IMG/VR virus record: IMGVR_UViG_3300041997_000014
Location: 1-55,788 of that record
DNA length: 55,788 nucleotides
Direction: 5' to 3' (one strand)
Source of the DNA: a virus
Shown here: piece after piece, positions 30,782-39,253 of the stretch
How the letters are laid out: the number at the start of each line of letters is the position of its first letter
How positions within the stretch are numbered: the first letter of the stretch is position 1
Program-made: the position numbers and the translations under genes
Notes under the pieces: model-generated
Seen by the model: the letters and a program-made list of their open reading frames with translations, nothing else
The model's database searches: none
What the model was told of the DNA's origin: nothing

Positions 30782-31358
30782 CAAGCGAACCCTGCTGCTG
30801 GCCGACGATGACGTCGTGCTGTACGCCGACGCGGCGCCGGAAGCCATCCGCGGCGCCATGGTGCAGCTGTACCGCGTCGCGCAGGAGCGCAGCGCGGCCG
30901 CCGGGCCCGAGCGGATCGACGCTGATGGCGAGGTGCACCCGCGGCGCTGGCGCTTCACCTTCGGCGAGGACCAGGAAGACCTGACGGTGCGGCAGCGCGG
31001 CTTTCTCCATGCCGCGGTCTTTCCGCAGATCGCCGACCAGGTGGCGGTCGACGGCGTGCGCTACGTGGCCAAGGTGTGGAAGGAGTACTTCCGCGCGCTG
31101 TTCCTCGGCAGCCGGTGGGAATCGCTTCGCCTTCCGGGCCAGAAGCGTGCCACGCCGCGCAAGGTCCGCATCAGCACCGAGGACCTGACGGTCAAGCATT
31201 ACAGCGAGCACATCGACAAGGTGATTGCGCACGCGGTTTCCGAATTCGGCGTGGTCTTCAACTTCGACCAGCAGGAGCGCGAGGCAGTGCGCTGGAAGCC
31301 GAAGAAGCGCGCGAAGCCAGCGGCCGCGGCGCCGGCCGGAGAGGCGGTGACCGCATGA
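30774..31358 (+). CDS. NinB/Orf-like recombination mediator protein
   Basis: The 194-residue protein contains a NinB-like core: LTVRQRGFLHAAVFPQIADQ, GVRYVAKVWKEYFRALFLG, STEDLTVKHYSEHIDKVIAH and FNFDQQEREAVRWKPK. In lambda NinB (Orf) is a RecFOR-like mediator that loads recombinase onto SSB-coated DNA; here it would serve the Erf/exonuclease system. The C-terminus is a Lys/Ala-rich tail. GATGGAGG precedes the GTG start. Confidence 0.7.
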   Translation: MADKRTLLLADDDVVLYADAAPEAIRGAMVQLYRVAQERSAAAGPERIDADGEVHPRRWRFTFGEDQEDLTVRQRGFLHAAVFPQIADQVAVDGVRYVAKVWKEYFRALFLGSRWESLRLPGQKRATPRKVRISTEDLTVKHYSEHIDKVIAHAVSEFGVVFNFDQQEREAVRWKPKKRAKPAAAAPAGEAVTA

Positions 31359-31389
31359 AGCAACCCACCAGCAACAGCCTGGAGGTCGC

Positions 31390-31596
31390 ATGACCCGATA
31401 CGCCCACGACTACCTAACAATCAAGATGCGCGTTCGCCAGTTCTTCGAGCAGAACCCGCACGAGGAATTGTCGGTCGAGGACATGTGCACCAAGTTCGAG
31501 TGCTCAGTAGACACGATCCAGGCCGCCATCAAGGAGATGAAGGACGCCGGCTTCCTGCGGCGGTCGATCATCTACCGGCGCACGGAGGCCGCGTGA
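31390..31596 (+). CDS. Small winged-helix protein
   Basis: The 68-residue protein is a compact winged helix: LTIKMRVRQFFEQNPHEELS, VEDMCTKFECSVDTIQAAIK and the wing GFLRRSIIYRR. A CTGGAGGTC Shine-Dalgarno precedes the ATG within a stretch holding only a 12-codon frame. Probable DNA-binding regulator of the Nin-like region; target unknown. Confidence 0.65.
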   Translation: MTRYAHDYLTIKMRVRQFFEQNPHEELSVEDMCTKFECSVDTIQAAIKEMKDAGFLRRSIIYRRTEAA

Positions 31597-32051
31597 CTTT
31601 CGGCCGCAAGCCCTATGTCAAGCCCGAGCGCGCGCCGGTCACGCGCAGCAGCATCCCGCTGTGCACGCCCGTGCGCATGGCCGATGCGCAGTCCTTCGTA
31701 CGCACGCCCGCTGCGCAGGCTGCGCGCGCCGTTGCGCCGAAGACTCCCGGCCGCGTGCAGCAGGCGGTGCGCGATGCCGCGCGGGACGAGTTGTGCACAG
31801 TGCGCCTGCCCGGCTGCCCGGCGGACCCAGCCATGTCCATCTGGAGCCACAACCGCCACGAGCGCGCCGGCAAGGGCAAGAGCATCAAGGCACTGGACCT
31901 GAACGGCGCCATCGCATGCACCTACTGCGATTCGATCTACGACGGCCAAAGGCCGCGCCCGGCCGGCATGACGGTCGAGCAGGTGGAGCTGGCTTGGTAT
32001 CACGGACACGCCGAGTCGCTGGTGCGGCTGCGGCAGAAAGGCTTGATATGA
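31593..32051 (+). CDS. DUF1364/YbcO-type nuclease-like protein
   Basis: The 152-residue protein has the DUF1364 pattern: RDAARDELCTVRLPGCPADP, WSHNRHERAGKG and DLNGAIACTYCDSIYDG, with three or four Cys and two His placed as in HNH-like YbcO proteins of lambdoid Nin regions. It probably processes recombination intermediates. GTG start overlaps the preceding stop. Confidence 0.8.
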   Translation: MTFGRKPYVKPERAPVTRSSIPLCTPVRMADAQSFVRTPAAQAARAVAPKTPGRVQQAVRDAARDELCTVRLPGCPADPAMSIWSHNRHERAGKGKSIKALDLNGAIACTYCDSIYDGQRPRPAGMTVEQVELAWYHGHAESLVRLRQKGLI

Positions 32052-32461
32052 GCGCTGAGTTTGAGCGGCTGTTTGACCAGATCGGCCACGACCTGGGCTG
32101 GCATGACCACAACATGCGGCGCGATCGGCCGTACAGCGGGCAGTGCCACACCGACACGGGTGAGCGCGGTCGGCAGGAGATCCGCGGCATCACGATGCGC
32201 GACCTGCGCGACTGCTTCATCCGCGCGTTCATCCACAGCCACCAGGTCTACAAGAGCGGCACGATCGAAGAGATCCAGCCGAATGCCACTCTCTCGCGCG
32301 AAGCCGACAAGGGCGAGCACGCGGCCATCTGCGAAAACGACCTGTACGGCCTGATCGGTGACATCGATCCGATCGCCATCGCGCAGAACCTCACCTGCGA
32401 GGTCGAGAAGATCATGGGCATCTTTCCCAACGTGCCGAAGCTGCAGGTGAGGGGCGAATGA
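32048..32461 (+). CDS. Hypothetical protein of the Nin-like region
   Basis: The 137-residue protein begins MSAEFERLFDQIGHDLGWHD and contains ITMRDLRDCFIRAFIHSH and a C-terminal MGIFPNVPKLQ. Acidic and mainly helical. It overlaps both neighbours by four bases. I do not recognise a characterised family. Confidence 0.55.
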   Translation: MSAEFERLFDQIGHDLGWHDHNMRRDRPYSGQCHTDTGERGRQEIRGITMRDLRDCFIRAFIHSHQVYKSGTIEEIQPNATLSREADKGEHAAICENDLYGLIGDIDPIAIAQNLTCEVEKIMGIFPNVPKLQVRGE

Positions 32462-32949
32462 CGCGCGGCCACCAGCGGCGCGCACCGCGCACGAAGCGCC
32501 AGCGCCAGCGCATCCGCAACCTCACGCACCCGACCCGCTCGCTGCCGGCGCGCCGCGTGCGCGTGCACCCGGACCCGCGCCGACCCTTCGTGGTCGAGGT
32601 ACGCATCGCGCGCAACCGCCGCCACATGCACGAAGAGATCCGCCGCCTGGACCGCCAGGACGAAGACCCGCGCACGCAGGGCATGGTCCGCTGCTGGTAC
32701 AGCACCTTGCGCTGGCGGCCGCTGATCCGCCCGCGCGGCGTCATCGCTCGCATGTACCTCAACGTGGCCGACCTGCGTCGCCGGCCCAGCGAGATCGTCA
32801 GCCACGAGGCCACCCACGCCGGCCTGGCCTGGGGCCGCCTTCAGCGCGCCAACCTGGACCGCATGGCCGGCGAGGAGATCGTCTGCCACGCGGTAGGCCA
32901 GCTCATGCGCCAGATCAACCACCACTGCTTCGCGTTGGGCGTGTGGTGA
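32458..32949 (+). CDS. Zincin-type metallopeptidase-like protein
   Basis: The 163-residue protein has a HExxH zinc site in EIVSHEATHAGLAWG (H116, E117, H120), followed 19-20 residues later by E139-E140 (GEEIVCHAVGQL), which can supply the third ligand, as in SprT/gluzincin folds. The N-terminal 50 residues are very basic and may bind nucleic acid. A protease among Nin-region genes is unusual. Substrate unknown. Confidence 0.65.
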   Translation: MTRGHQRRAPRTKRQRQRIRNLTHPTRSLPARRVRVHPDPRRPFVVEVRIARNRRHMHEEIRRLDRQDEDPRTQGMVRCWYSTLRWRPLIRPRGVIARMYLNVADLRRRPSEIVSHEATHAGLAWGRLQRANLDRMAGEEIVCHAVGQLMRQINHHCFALGVW

Positions 32950-32974
32950 ACCACCGACCACCAGGAGAACCGAC

Positions 32975-33205
32975 ATGGAAATGATGAACCGCGCGATCGA
33001 GGACGCTTCAGCGTTCACTGACTTCCGCGACCGGCTGCTGCGCGATGAGCAGCGCCGGCTGCGCGAGGCGATGCTGGCGGGCGATCCACCTTCGGCCGAA
33101 ACCACGCCGCAACTGGGCGCCGAGCGCCAGGCCGGCGAGAACCGTGCAGCGCACCGTGCGCGCCTGAAGGCCGAGCGCCGCATCACTTCGAAAGCTGCGC
33201 GATGA
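32975..33205 (+). CDS. Small charged hypothetical protein
   Basis: The 76-residue protein follows CAGGAGAACCGAC. It is helical (FRDRLLRDEQRRLREAMLAG) with a basic C-terminus (HRARLKAERRITSKAAR), and overlaps the next gene by ATGA. No family recognised. Confidence 0.5.
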   Translation: MEMMNRAIEDASAFTDFRDRLLRDEQRRLREAMLAGDPPSAETTPQLGAERQAGENRAAHRARLKAERRITSKAAR

Positions 33206-33462
33206 ACAGGCAGCAGGCCGTACAGGTCAGCATCTCGCTGCAGGAGCTGGCCAGCGTCGTCAATGACTTCCTGGAGGCGCGGGCCGGCGAGACGGTGGCG
33301 TTCGTGCTGATGGTCGCCACCGATGGCGTGACGCAGTACGTCAGCAACGCCAGCCGCGCCGACGGCACCGCCATGGTTGAGTCGCTGCTCGCACGCTGGA
33401 AGGCCGGCCGTGCCGACATCCCGGCGCACATGAATCCGGATCTGAAGCCGCCGACGGCGTAG
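33202..33462 (+). CDS. Small alpha/beta hypothetical protein
   Basis: The 86-residue protein has a helix ISLQELASVVNDFLEARAGE, a strand TVAFVLMVATDGVTQYV and a helix MVESLLARWKAG, a compact fold seen in several uncharacterised phage proteins. Function unknown. Confidence 0.5.
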   Translation: MNRQQAVQVSISLQELASVVNDFLEARAGETVAFVLMVATDGVTQYVSNASRADGTAMVESLLARWKAGRADIPAHMNPDLKPPTA

Positions 33463-33474
33463 AGGAGAAAGCGC

Positions 33475-34290
33475 ATGACCGAAGACGAAGCCCCGTCGAC
33501 CGCCGAGCTCTACATCCGGGCCCAGGAGAGCAATCACCTGGAGGTCACCGTTCTGCGGACCCGAGCGATCGACCGCATCATCGCCGCCGGCTGGGTGGGT
33601 GACACCCTCGGCGCGCTGCTGTACCGCGTGCTGGCCGAATACGACGCTGTGAAGGGCGAGAAGGCGCTCTACGAAGCCGAGGCCATGCGCCTGAGCGAGC
33701 TGCACCGCCAGGCCCTGAAGCGCCGGGAAACCGCGCGCAAGCAGATGGAAGAGGAATGCTGCCCATCCGTCGACCAGTACCGCGCCTGGGCCGCACACGC
33801 CGAAGAAGCCCGCCAGCTGGCCGCCCAGGTCCGCAGCGAGATCACCACCGGCCGGGCCATGGTGCTGATGCGCGTGCGCTCGCTGCATGACGCGAAGCAG
33901 GCGCTGGGCCGGTTCGCGATGATCCACGCGCAGACCTCGCGCCGCGCGCAGGCTCCGCGCACGCATCTGCTGGTGCGCTACCTCGGCGCCGAGGTCAGCC
34001 TGCCCGTCATCGACGATGCGGTCGTGCTGGCGCTGGCCGGCCGTGTGCTGGACGTCTTCCTCGATGGCGACTGCGGCCACTGCCAGGGCAGGGGATCGAA
34101 CGGCGGCCGCCACCGCGGCGAGAAGCTCGAGCTTTGCCGGCCTTGTCACGGCTCCGGGAAGCGGAGCGAGAGCATCGGCCACAACCGCACCGAGCAGCAC
34201 TTCGCCGCCAGCCTGATGGTCGAGATGAGCATCCGCCTGAACGAGGCCGAGCGCTCGATGCGCGCCTTTCTGCGCACGTTCGACGCTTGA
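33475..34290 (+). CDS. Zinc-finger protein in the position of antiterminator Q
   Basis: The 271-residue protein has a helical N-terminal two thirds with a coiled coil (about residues 65-120) and a C-terminal CxxCxGxG pair: C200/C203 (CGHCQGRGS) and C221/C224 (CRPCHGSGK), the DnaJ-type knuckle found in Phage_antitermQ proteins. It is the last early gene, directly upstream of a structured leader and intrinsic terminator before the late operon, exactly the place of Q. Antitermination is inferred from motif plus position; a generic zinc-knuckle protein is the alternative. AGGAGAAAGCGC precedes the ATG. Confidence 0.55.
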   Translation: MTEDEAPSTAELYIRAQESNHLEVTVLRTRAIDRIIAAGWVGDTLGALLYRVLAEYDAVKGEKALYEAEAMRLSELHRQALKRRETARKQMEEECCPSVDQYRAWAAHAEEARQLAAQVRSEITTGRAMVLMRVRSLHDAKQALGRFAMIHAQTSRRAQAPRTHLLVRYLGAEVSLPVIDDAVVLALAGRVLDVFLDGDCGHCQGRGSNGGRHRGEKLELCRPCHGSGKRSESIGHNRTEQHFAASLMVEMSIRLNEAERSMRAFLRTFDA

Positions 34291-34299
34291 CAGCCGATC

Positions 34300-34308
34300 T
34301 GGCATACT
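34300..34308 (+). promoter_or_regulatory. Possible late promoter (extended -10)
   Basis: TGG-CATACT fits an extended -10 element just after the stop of the Q-like gene. TTGACA occurs at 34287-34292, but only 10 bases upstream, too close to be a standard -35. Transcription would start near 34315, at the edge of the structured leader. Weak on sequence alone; position is the main support. Confidence 0.3.
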
Positions 34309-34436
34309 GCGCGCCAATTCGTTGCACCCCCGCCTGACCAGCCGCGCGCCCGTCAGGTGAATTCGCCCGGCGCGCGATGCGCCTAACTCGGTTTCGACCC
34401 GAGAGCCATTCAGGGGCGCAGCCATCCCCCAATCCG

Positions 34437-34465
34437 ACCCGGCACATGCCGGGTTTCTCGTTTCT
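34437..34465 (+). terminator. Intrinsic terminator upstream of the late genes (tR'-like)
   Basis: ACCCGGC and GCCGGGT form a 7-base-pair stem with a 4-base loop (34437-34454 including the closing pairs), followed by a pyrimidine run TTCTCGTTTCT. It stands about 145 bases after the putative late promoter, like lambda tR', and before the first late gene. Readthrough would need an antiterminator such as the Q-like protein. Confidence 0.75.
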
Positions 34466-34704
34466 GGCGCCGTGCTCACGCAGAGCCAGGTGCAAACCGC
34501 GCTCGCTGGTAGCCACCGGCCGGCGCCGCCACGTTTCCACGCCCCGCCGGATGCCGCCTCCCCACTTGGAGGTGCCGACGCAGGACCAGCCAGCCGGCGG
34601 TGCAGCCAACACCGGCATCCGCTGACGACCGCACGAGACGGACGACTCCTCCCTACCTCGCGCACGGGCGGCGGAACACAACCTCCCAACCGGGAAACCA
34701 CCAC

Positions 34705-35202
34705 ATGGCACCCTTCTATGTCTACGAACTCGTCGACCCGCGGGACGGGTCCGTGTTCTACGTCGGGAAGGGCAAGGGTCGCCGTATCTCGCACCACGTC
34801 AGGACCGCACGCCGCGGCATCGTGGACAACGCCGAGAAGTTCAAGCGCATCGAGGCGATCCACGAAGCCAGCCTGATCGTCGAAGAGAGGATCATCTCGC
34901 GCCACGTCAGCGAAAGCGATGCCTACGCCGCGGAGCGCGAGCGCATCGCTGAACTGCGAGGCAGCCTGACCAACATCGTCGGCGGCGTCGTCACGAACGA
35001 AGAGAGGCGCCGCGAACAAGCCAAAGCGGCGCTTGCGCGGTTGAAGCCCTACGACGAATGGGTTTCCGGTATGCATGAAGACCAGCGCCGGTCAGCTGAA
35101 TTCCTCGGCGGCGAGCGCTACATCTACGACACGGTGTGCAAACAACTCGCGATGATCGCGAATGGGGCCGACACATGGGGCGCCCGAGCAAGTTCACGCT
35201 GA
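34705..35202 (+). CDS. GIY-YIG endonuclease next to the terminase genes
   Basis: The 165-residue protein shows a GIY-YIG core: FYVYELVDPRDGSVFYVGKG (residues 4-23), the following basic GKGRRISHH with catalytic-type Arg, and ERIISRHVSESDAYAAERER carrying the acidic helix. This resembles LEM3/SLX1-like single-domain nucleases. It overlaps the start of terS by 28 bases. Its place directly before the terminase fits a homing endonuclease or a packaging-associated nuclease. Confidence 0.8.
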   Translation: MAPFYVYELVDPRDGSVFYVGKGKGRRISHHVRTARRGIVDNAEKFKRIEAIHEASLIVEERIISRHVSESDAYAAERERIAELRGSLTNIVGGVVTNEERRREQAKAALARLKPYDEWVSGMHEDQRRSAEFLGGERYIYDTVCKQLAMIANGADTWGARASSR

Positions 35203-35639
35203 AGGTTGCGGACGCCATCTGCGAGCGGCTGGCCGGCGGGGAAAGCCTGCGCACGATCTGCAAGGGCGAAACCATGCCGCCGATGGCAACCGTTTTCCGA
35301 TGGCTCGCCGCCCATCGGTCGTTTCGTGACCAGTACGCGCGTGCGCGCGAAGCCCAGGCCGACGCGCTGGCTGACGAGATCCTGAACATTGCCGACGACT
35401 CTACCGGCGACACGTACACCGACGACGATGGCGTCGAGCACACGAATCACGAGGTCGTCGCGCGCTCGAAACTGCGTGTCGATGCCCGCAAGTGGCTGGC
35501 CGCGAAGCTGCGGCCGAAGGTCTACGGCGAGAAGATCCAGCAGGAGTTGAGCGGGCCGAATGGAGGGCCGATCGCTCAGGTCAGTATGTCGAACCGCCAG
35601 TTCGAGGAGATCGCCCGGAACCTTCTCGCCGAGGTTTGA
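35175..35639 (+). CDS. terS: Terminase small subunit
   Basis: The 154-residue protein starts MGRPSKFTLKVADAICERLA and has an HTH (SLRTICKGETMPPMATVFRW), a central coiled oligomerisation region (REAQADALADEILNIADD) and a C-terminal GEKIQQELSGPNGGPI segment typical of small terminases. It recognises the packaging start site and loads the large subunit. The gene overlaps the GIY-YIG gene and abuts terL (TGATG). Confidence 0.9.
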   Translation: MGRPSKFTLKVADAICERLAGGESLRTICKGETMPPMATVFRWLAAHRSFRDQYARAREAQADALADEILNIADDSTGDTYTDDDGVEHTNHEVVARSKLRVDARKWLAAKLRPKVYGEKIQQELSGPNGGPIAQVSMSNRQFEEIARNLLAEV

Positions 35640-37042
35640 TGCGCGAGTACGGCGCGGAGGAGCGCCACACCGCCGGCTTGCTGGCCCGCAAGGACCTGTA
35701 CTTCTTCAGCCGCTGGACGTTCCAGCAGCGCAAACGCTACCAGTGGCAGCGGGCGCCACACCATCGGCTCATCTGCGACGCGCTGATGCGCGTGTTCCGC
35801 GGCGAGTGCCGGCGGTTGATCATCAACATCCCGCCGCGGTACTCGAAGACCGAGCTCGCGGTCGTCAACTTCATCGCCTGGGCCATGGGCCAGGTGCCGG
35901 ACAGCGAGTTCATCCACGTCAGCTACTCCGGCGAGCTGGCGCAGAGCAACTCGAGCAACGTGCTGCAGGTGATGCGGCACGAGGCCTACCGCGAGATTTT
36001 CCCGGCCGTCGAGCTGGCGTCCGATGCAAAGCACCACTGGCGCACCACCAGCGGCGGCGTGCTGTACACGGCCGGCGTCGGCGGCACGCTGACCGGCTTC
36101 GGCGCCGGCAAGGAGCGCGAGGGATTCGGCGGCGCGATCATCATCGACGACCCGCACAAGGCCGACGAGGCCAGGTCGGACACGATCCGCAAGAACGTGC
36201 TGGAGTGGTTCCAGAACACGCTCGAAAGCCGGAAGAACAGCCCGGCGCGGACGCCGGTGATCCTGATCATGCAGCGGCTGCACGCCGAGGACCTGGCGGG
36301 CTGGCTGCTCGATGGCGGCAACGGCGAGCAGTGGGAGCACCTCTGCCTGCCGGCGCTGCAGGAAGACGGCACGGCCCTGTGGCCGGAGAAGCACAAGGTC
36401 GAAGACCTGCGCCGCATGGAGACCGCGGCGCCGTATACGTTCGCTGGGCAGTACCAGCAGCGTCCGAGCCCAGGCGAAGGCGGGGTGTTCAAGCCCGGAG
36501 CGATCCAGATCATCGACGCGGTGCCGGCCGGCGCGATCCGGTGGTGTCGCGGCTGGGACCTGGGGTCGACGGTCGACGGCGACTACACGGCAGGGCCAAA
36601 GCTGGGGAAGCTGCCGGACGGCCGCTACGTCATTGCCGACGTGCAGCGCGAGCGACTCGGCCCGGATGAGCGAGACGCGCTGATCGTCAACACCGCGGCG
36701 GCCGACGGCAAGTCGGTGCGGGTCGGAATCCCGCAGGACCCTGGCCAGGCCGGCAGAACGCAGGTGCTGTACCTCACCCGGCAGCTGGCCGGCTACACGG
36801 TGAAGACCTCGCCCGAGTCCGGCGACAAGGTGACGCGCGCCGAGCCCTTCGCGGCCCAGGTCAACGTCGGCAATGTGCTGATGGTGCGGGGCAAGTGGAA
36901 CAAGGCGCTAACAGACGAAATGCGCGACTTCCCCAACGGCAAGTACGACGACCAGATCGACGGCGCGTCGCGCGCTTTCTCGGAACTGCTGGCCCCGAGC
37001 CAGGCCATGGACATCAACCTGGGCACCGCAACGAATGGCTGA
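35639..37042 (+). CDS. terL: Terminase large subunit
   Basis: The 467-residue packaging motor has an ATPase domain with the variant Walker A PPRYSKTE (residues 65-72), Walker B AIIIDD (D170-D171) and a nuclease domain beginning WDLGST (D307) and closing with KYDDQIDGASRAF. ATP hydrolysis drives DNA into the prohead and the nuclease cuts the concatemer. It directly follows terS and precedes the portal, standard packaging order. Confidence 0.97.
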   Translation: MREYGAEERHTAGLLARKDLYFFSRWTFQQRKRYQWQRAPHHRLICDALMRVFRGECRRLIINIPPRYSKTELAVVNFIAWAMGQVPDSEFIHVSYSGELAQSNSSNVLQVMRHEAYREIFPAVELASDAKHHWRTTSGGVLYTAGVGGTLTGFGAGKEREGFGGAIIIDDPHKADEARSDTIRKNVLEWFQNTLESRKNSPARTPVILIMQRLHAEDLAGWLLDGGNGEQWEHLCLPALQEDGTALWPEKHKVEDLRRMETAAPYTFAGQYQQRPSPGEGGVFKPGAIQIIDAVPAGAIRWCRGWDLGSTVDGDYTAGPKLGKLPDGRYVIADVQRERLGPDERDALIVNTAAADGKSVRVGIPQDPGQAGRTQVLYLTRQLAGYTVKTSPESGDKVTRAEPFAAQVNVGNVLMVRGKWNKALTDEMRDFPNGKYDDQIDGASRAFSELLAPSQAMDINLGTATNG

Positions 37043-38438
37043 AAACGACGTCACCTTCAGCCGCATTCCTGCCGTCATGGCGGAGCGCTGGGCGCTGGTG
37101 CGTGCGGTGTGCAGCAGCGACGAGGCGGCGCTGCAGAAGTTCCTGCCGTATCTGAACGCAAAGGACCAGACGCCGGCGAACCAGGCGCGCAACAAGGCCT
37201 ACCAAGAGAACGCAGTCCTCTACAACGTCACGCGCCACACGCGCGAGGGCCTGATCGGCCTTGCCTTCAGCCGCGAGCCGAACGCCGAGGGCATGCCGGA
37301 GCGGCTGAAGTACCTGCTGACCGACGCCGACGGCGCCGGCGTGAGCCTGAGCCAGCAGTCCCAGGCCGCGCTCGGTTCCGTGCTCGAAACCGGCCGGCAT
37401 GGCCTGCTGGTGGACTTCAGCGAGGCCCTGTCGCGGCCGGTGATCAAGGCCTACCAGGCCGAGGACATCATCAATTGGCGCCCGGCGCTGATCGGCGGCC
37501 GCATCGTGCTGACGATGGTGGTGCTGCACGAGATGGCCGAGATCGACGACGGCTACGCGGTGACCTTCGTCGACCAGTGGCGCGAGTACCGCCTCAACGA
37601 CGGCGCCTGCATCTGTAAGGTCTGGCAGCGGCCGGACCCGAAGAAGCCGCCGGTTCAGATCGGCGGCGACATCGCGGTGCGCTCGCCGGGCCGCCCGTTC
37701 GACAGCATTCCGTTCCGATTCATCGGCGCGCAGAACAACGACGCGTCCATCGACGACCCGCCGCTGTATCCGCTGGCCTACCTGAACCGGCACCACTTCC
37801 GCAATTCCGCCGACTACGAGGACAGCGTGTTCTACGTCGGCCAGGCACAGCCCTGGATGTCTGGGCTCACGGAAGAGTGGCGCGACTGGATGCAGGAAAA
37901 GGGCATCTACGTCGGCTCGCGCGCGCCGATCCTGCTGCCGGCCGGCGGTGAATTCGGCTTCGCCCAAGCCCAGCCGAACCAGCTGGCCATGGAGGCGATG
38001 AAGCACAAGGAAGAGCAGATGCGCGCCCTCGGCGCCCGGCTCGTGGAAGAGAAGACGGCCCACACCGCCACGCAGAGCGACAACGACAAGGAAGCCAGCA
38101 CATCGGTGCTGTCGACCTGCGTGGGCAACGTGACCGCCGGCTACCAAGCCGCGATCGACTTGTGCTGCCGGTACATGGACACCGAGCCGAAGCCGGACGC
38201 CTTCGCGATCAACAAGGACTTCGTGCGCCTGCTGGCCGACGCGCAGACCGTGACCTCGATGGTCGATGCATGGCAGCGCGGCGTGATCGCCAAAGCAGAC
38301 GTTCGCTCTTTCATGCGCGAGCGCAGTTTCGTCCCGCCGGATCGCACCGATGCGGACATCGACAAGGACATCGCGGCCGAGCCGAAGCCCCCGGCGCCCG
38401 CACCGAATCCGGCTCCGGCCAAAGGCCAGGCGGCTTGA
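37035..38438 (+). CDS. Portal protein (DUF4055 family)
   Basis: The 467-residue protein fits DUF4055 portals: YNVTRHTREGLIGLAFSREP near residue 63, ALGSVLETGRHGLLVDF, AEDIINWR, FRFIGAQNND, a conserved HFRNSADYEDSVFYVGQAQP and a long helical C-terminal region. It forms the dodecameric ring at the capsid vertex for DNA entry and exit. It overlaps terL by eight bases. Confidence 0.92.
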   Translation: MAENDVTFSRIPAVMAERWALVRAVCSSDEAALQKFLPYLNAKDQTPANQARNKAYQENAVLYNVTRHTREGLIGLAFSREPNAEGMPERLKYLLTDADGAGVSLSQQSQAALGSVLETGRHGLLVDFSEALSRPVIKAYQAEDIINWRPALIGGRIVLTMVVLHEMAEIDDGYAVTFVDQWREYRLNDGACICKVWQRPDPKKPPVQIGGDIAVRSPGRPFDSIPFRFIGAQNNDASIDDPPLYPLAYLNRHHFRNSADYEDSVFYVGQAQPWMSGLTEEWRDWMQEKGIYVGSRAPILLPAGGEFGFAQAQPNQLAMEAMKHKEEQMRALGARLVEEKTAHTATQSDNDKEASTSVLSTCVGNVTAGYQAAIDLCCRYMDTEPKPDAFAINKDFVRLLADAQTVTSMVDAWQRGVIAKADVRSFMRERSFVPPDRTDADIDKDIAAEPKPPAPAPNPAPAKGQAA

Positions 38439-38503
38439 TCTCGTCTCCACACTTCGCGGCCTAGGGCCGTTTCTCTCAACTGTCCCAAGGGGACGCACAG
38501 CCC

Positions 38504-39250
38504 ATGTTCAAACGCACGCTCCTCGGTCGCCTGATTTCCTTCCTGAACCCCTCCGTCGTCGATGACAGCGGTGGTGGTGGTGGCGGCGGCCCGACGATCA
38601 CGCCAGAAGTCCAAGCGCTGATCGACTCCGCCGTGTCTGGGCTCAAGGCCAAGAACGGCGAGTTGATCGGCAAGCTCAAGGACGCCACCACCAACCTCCA
38701 GCGCTTCGACGGCATCGACCCCGATGCCGTGCGCACGATCCTGTCGAAGTTCGCCAGCGACGAAGAAGCCGCGTTGATCGCCAAGGGCGACATCGACACG
38801 GTGCTTTCGAAGCGCACCGAGCGCATGCAGGCCGACTTCGCCAAGAAGGAAAAAGGCTGGACGGACGCCGACGCGCGCAAGGACGCCAAGATCAAGAAGC
38901 TGGAGTCCGGCAAGGTCTCTGGCGCACTGACCGCGGCGGCTTCGAAGGCCGGCGCGCTGCCCGAGGCGATGGAAGACATCGTCTTGCGCGGCCAAAGCAC
39001 CTGGCGCGTGAATGACGACGGAGACGTCGTCGCCATGAACGGTGATGAGGTGGTGCTCGGCAAGGACGGCAAGACGCCACTGACGCCGATTGAATGGGCT
39101 GAATCCCTGCGGGAAGCCGCGCCGCATCTCTGGCCGAAGGCTCAGGGCACGGGCGCACCTGGCTCCAGCACGCAGCCGAGATCCGGCAGCGAAATCTTCA
39201 AACTCTCGCCCGTGGAGCGCATGAACGCGGCACGGGCGCAACGAAAGTAA
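38504..39250 (+). CDS. Capsid scaffolding protein
   Basis: The 248-residue protein lies between portal and major capsid. After an N-terminal segment and a Gly-rich spacer, the region IDSAVSGLKAKNGELIGKLK to about residue 130 is a charged coiled coil, followed by a helical FASDEEAALIAKGD-type unit and a C-terminal helix-turn-helix (SPVERMNAARAQRK) typical of scaffold C-termini that bind the capsid shell. It directs prohead assembly and then leaves the head. Confidence 0.85.
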   Translation: MFKRTLLGRLISFLNPSVVDDSGGGGGGGPTITPEVQALIDSAVSGLKAKNGELIGKLKDATTNLQRFDGIDPDAVRTILSKFASDEEAALIAKGDIDTVLSKRTERMQADFAKKEKGWTDADARKDAKIKKLESGKVSGALTAAASKAGALPEAMEDIVLRGQSTWRVNDDGDVVAMNGDEVVLGKDGKTPLTPIEWAESLREAAPHLWPKAQGTGAPGSSTQPRSGSEIFKLSPVERMNAARAQRK

Positions 39251-39253
39251 ATC

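Larger units (their letters stand above)
34291..34704 (+). promoter_or_regulatory. Late-operon leader: structured RNA region (414 bp without a gene)
   Basis: No convincing gene lies here. Nested inverted repeats are present: GCGCGCC/GGCGCGC (34309-34315 with 34369-34375), AATTC/GAATT (34316-34320 with 34359-34363), CCTGAC/GTCAGG (34333-34338 with 34352-34357). A second copy of GCGCGCC at 34344-34350 could pair with the same downstream strand, giving an alternative fold. A further hairpin CTCGG/CCGAG lies at 34387-34403, then an intrinsic terminator at 34437. The part after 34466 up to the GIY-YIG gene shows no structure that I can name; it may hold packaging signals. Confidence 0.6.

Noticed and set aside
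31355-31393. 12-codon frame between the NinB-like and winged-helix genes
   Set aside because: Too short to support; it most likely just carries the Shine-Dalgarno of the gene at 31390.
34381-34426. Possible tRNA-like fold in the late leader (GCGCC ... GGGCGC with a TTTCGAC loop)
   Set aside because: The loop does not fit a T-arm, no anticodon or D-arm can be placed and the acceptor pairing is poor. It is better explained as ordinary hairpins of the leader.
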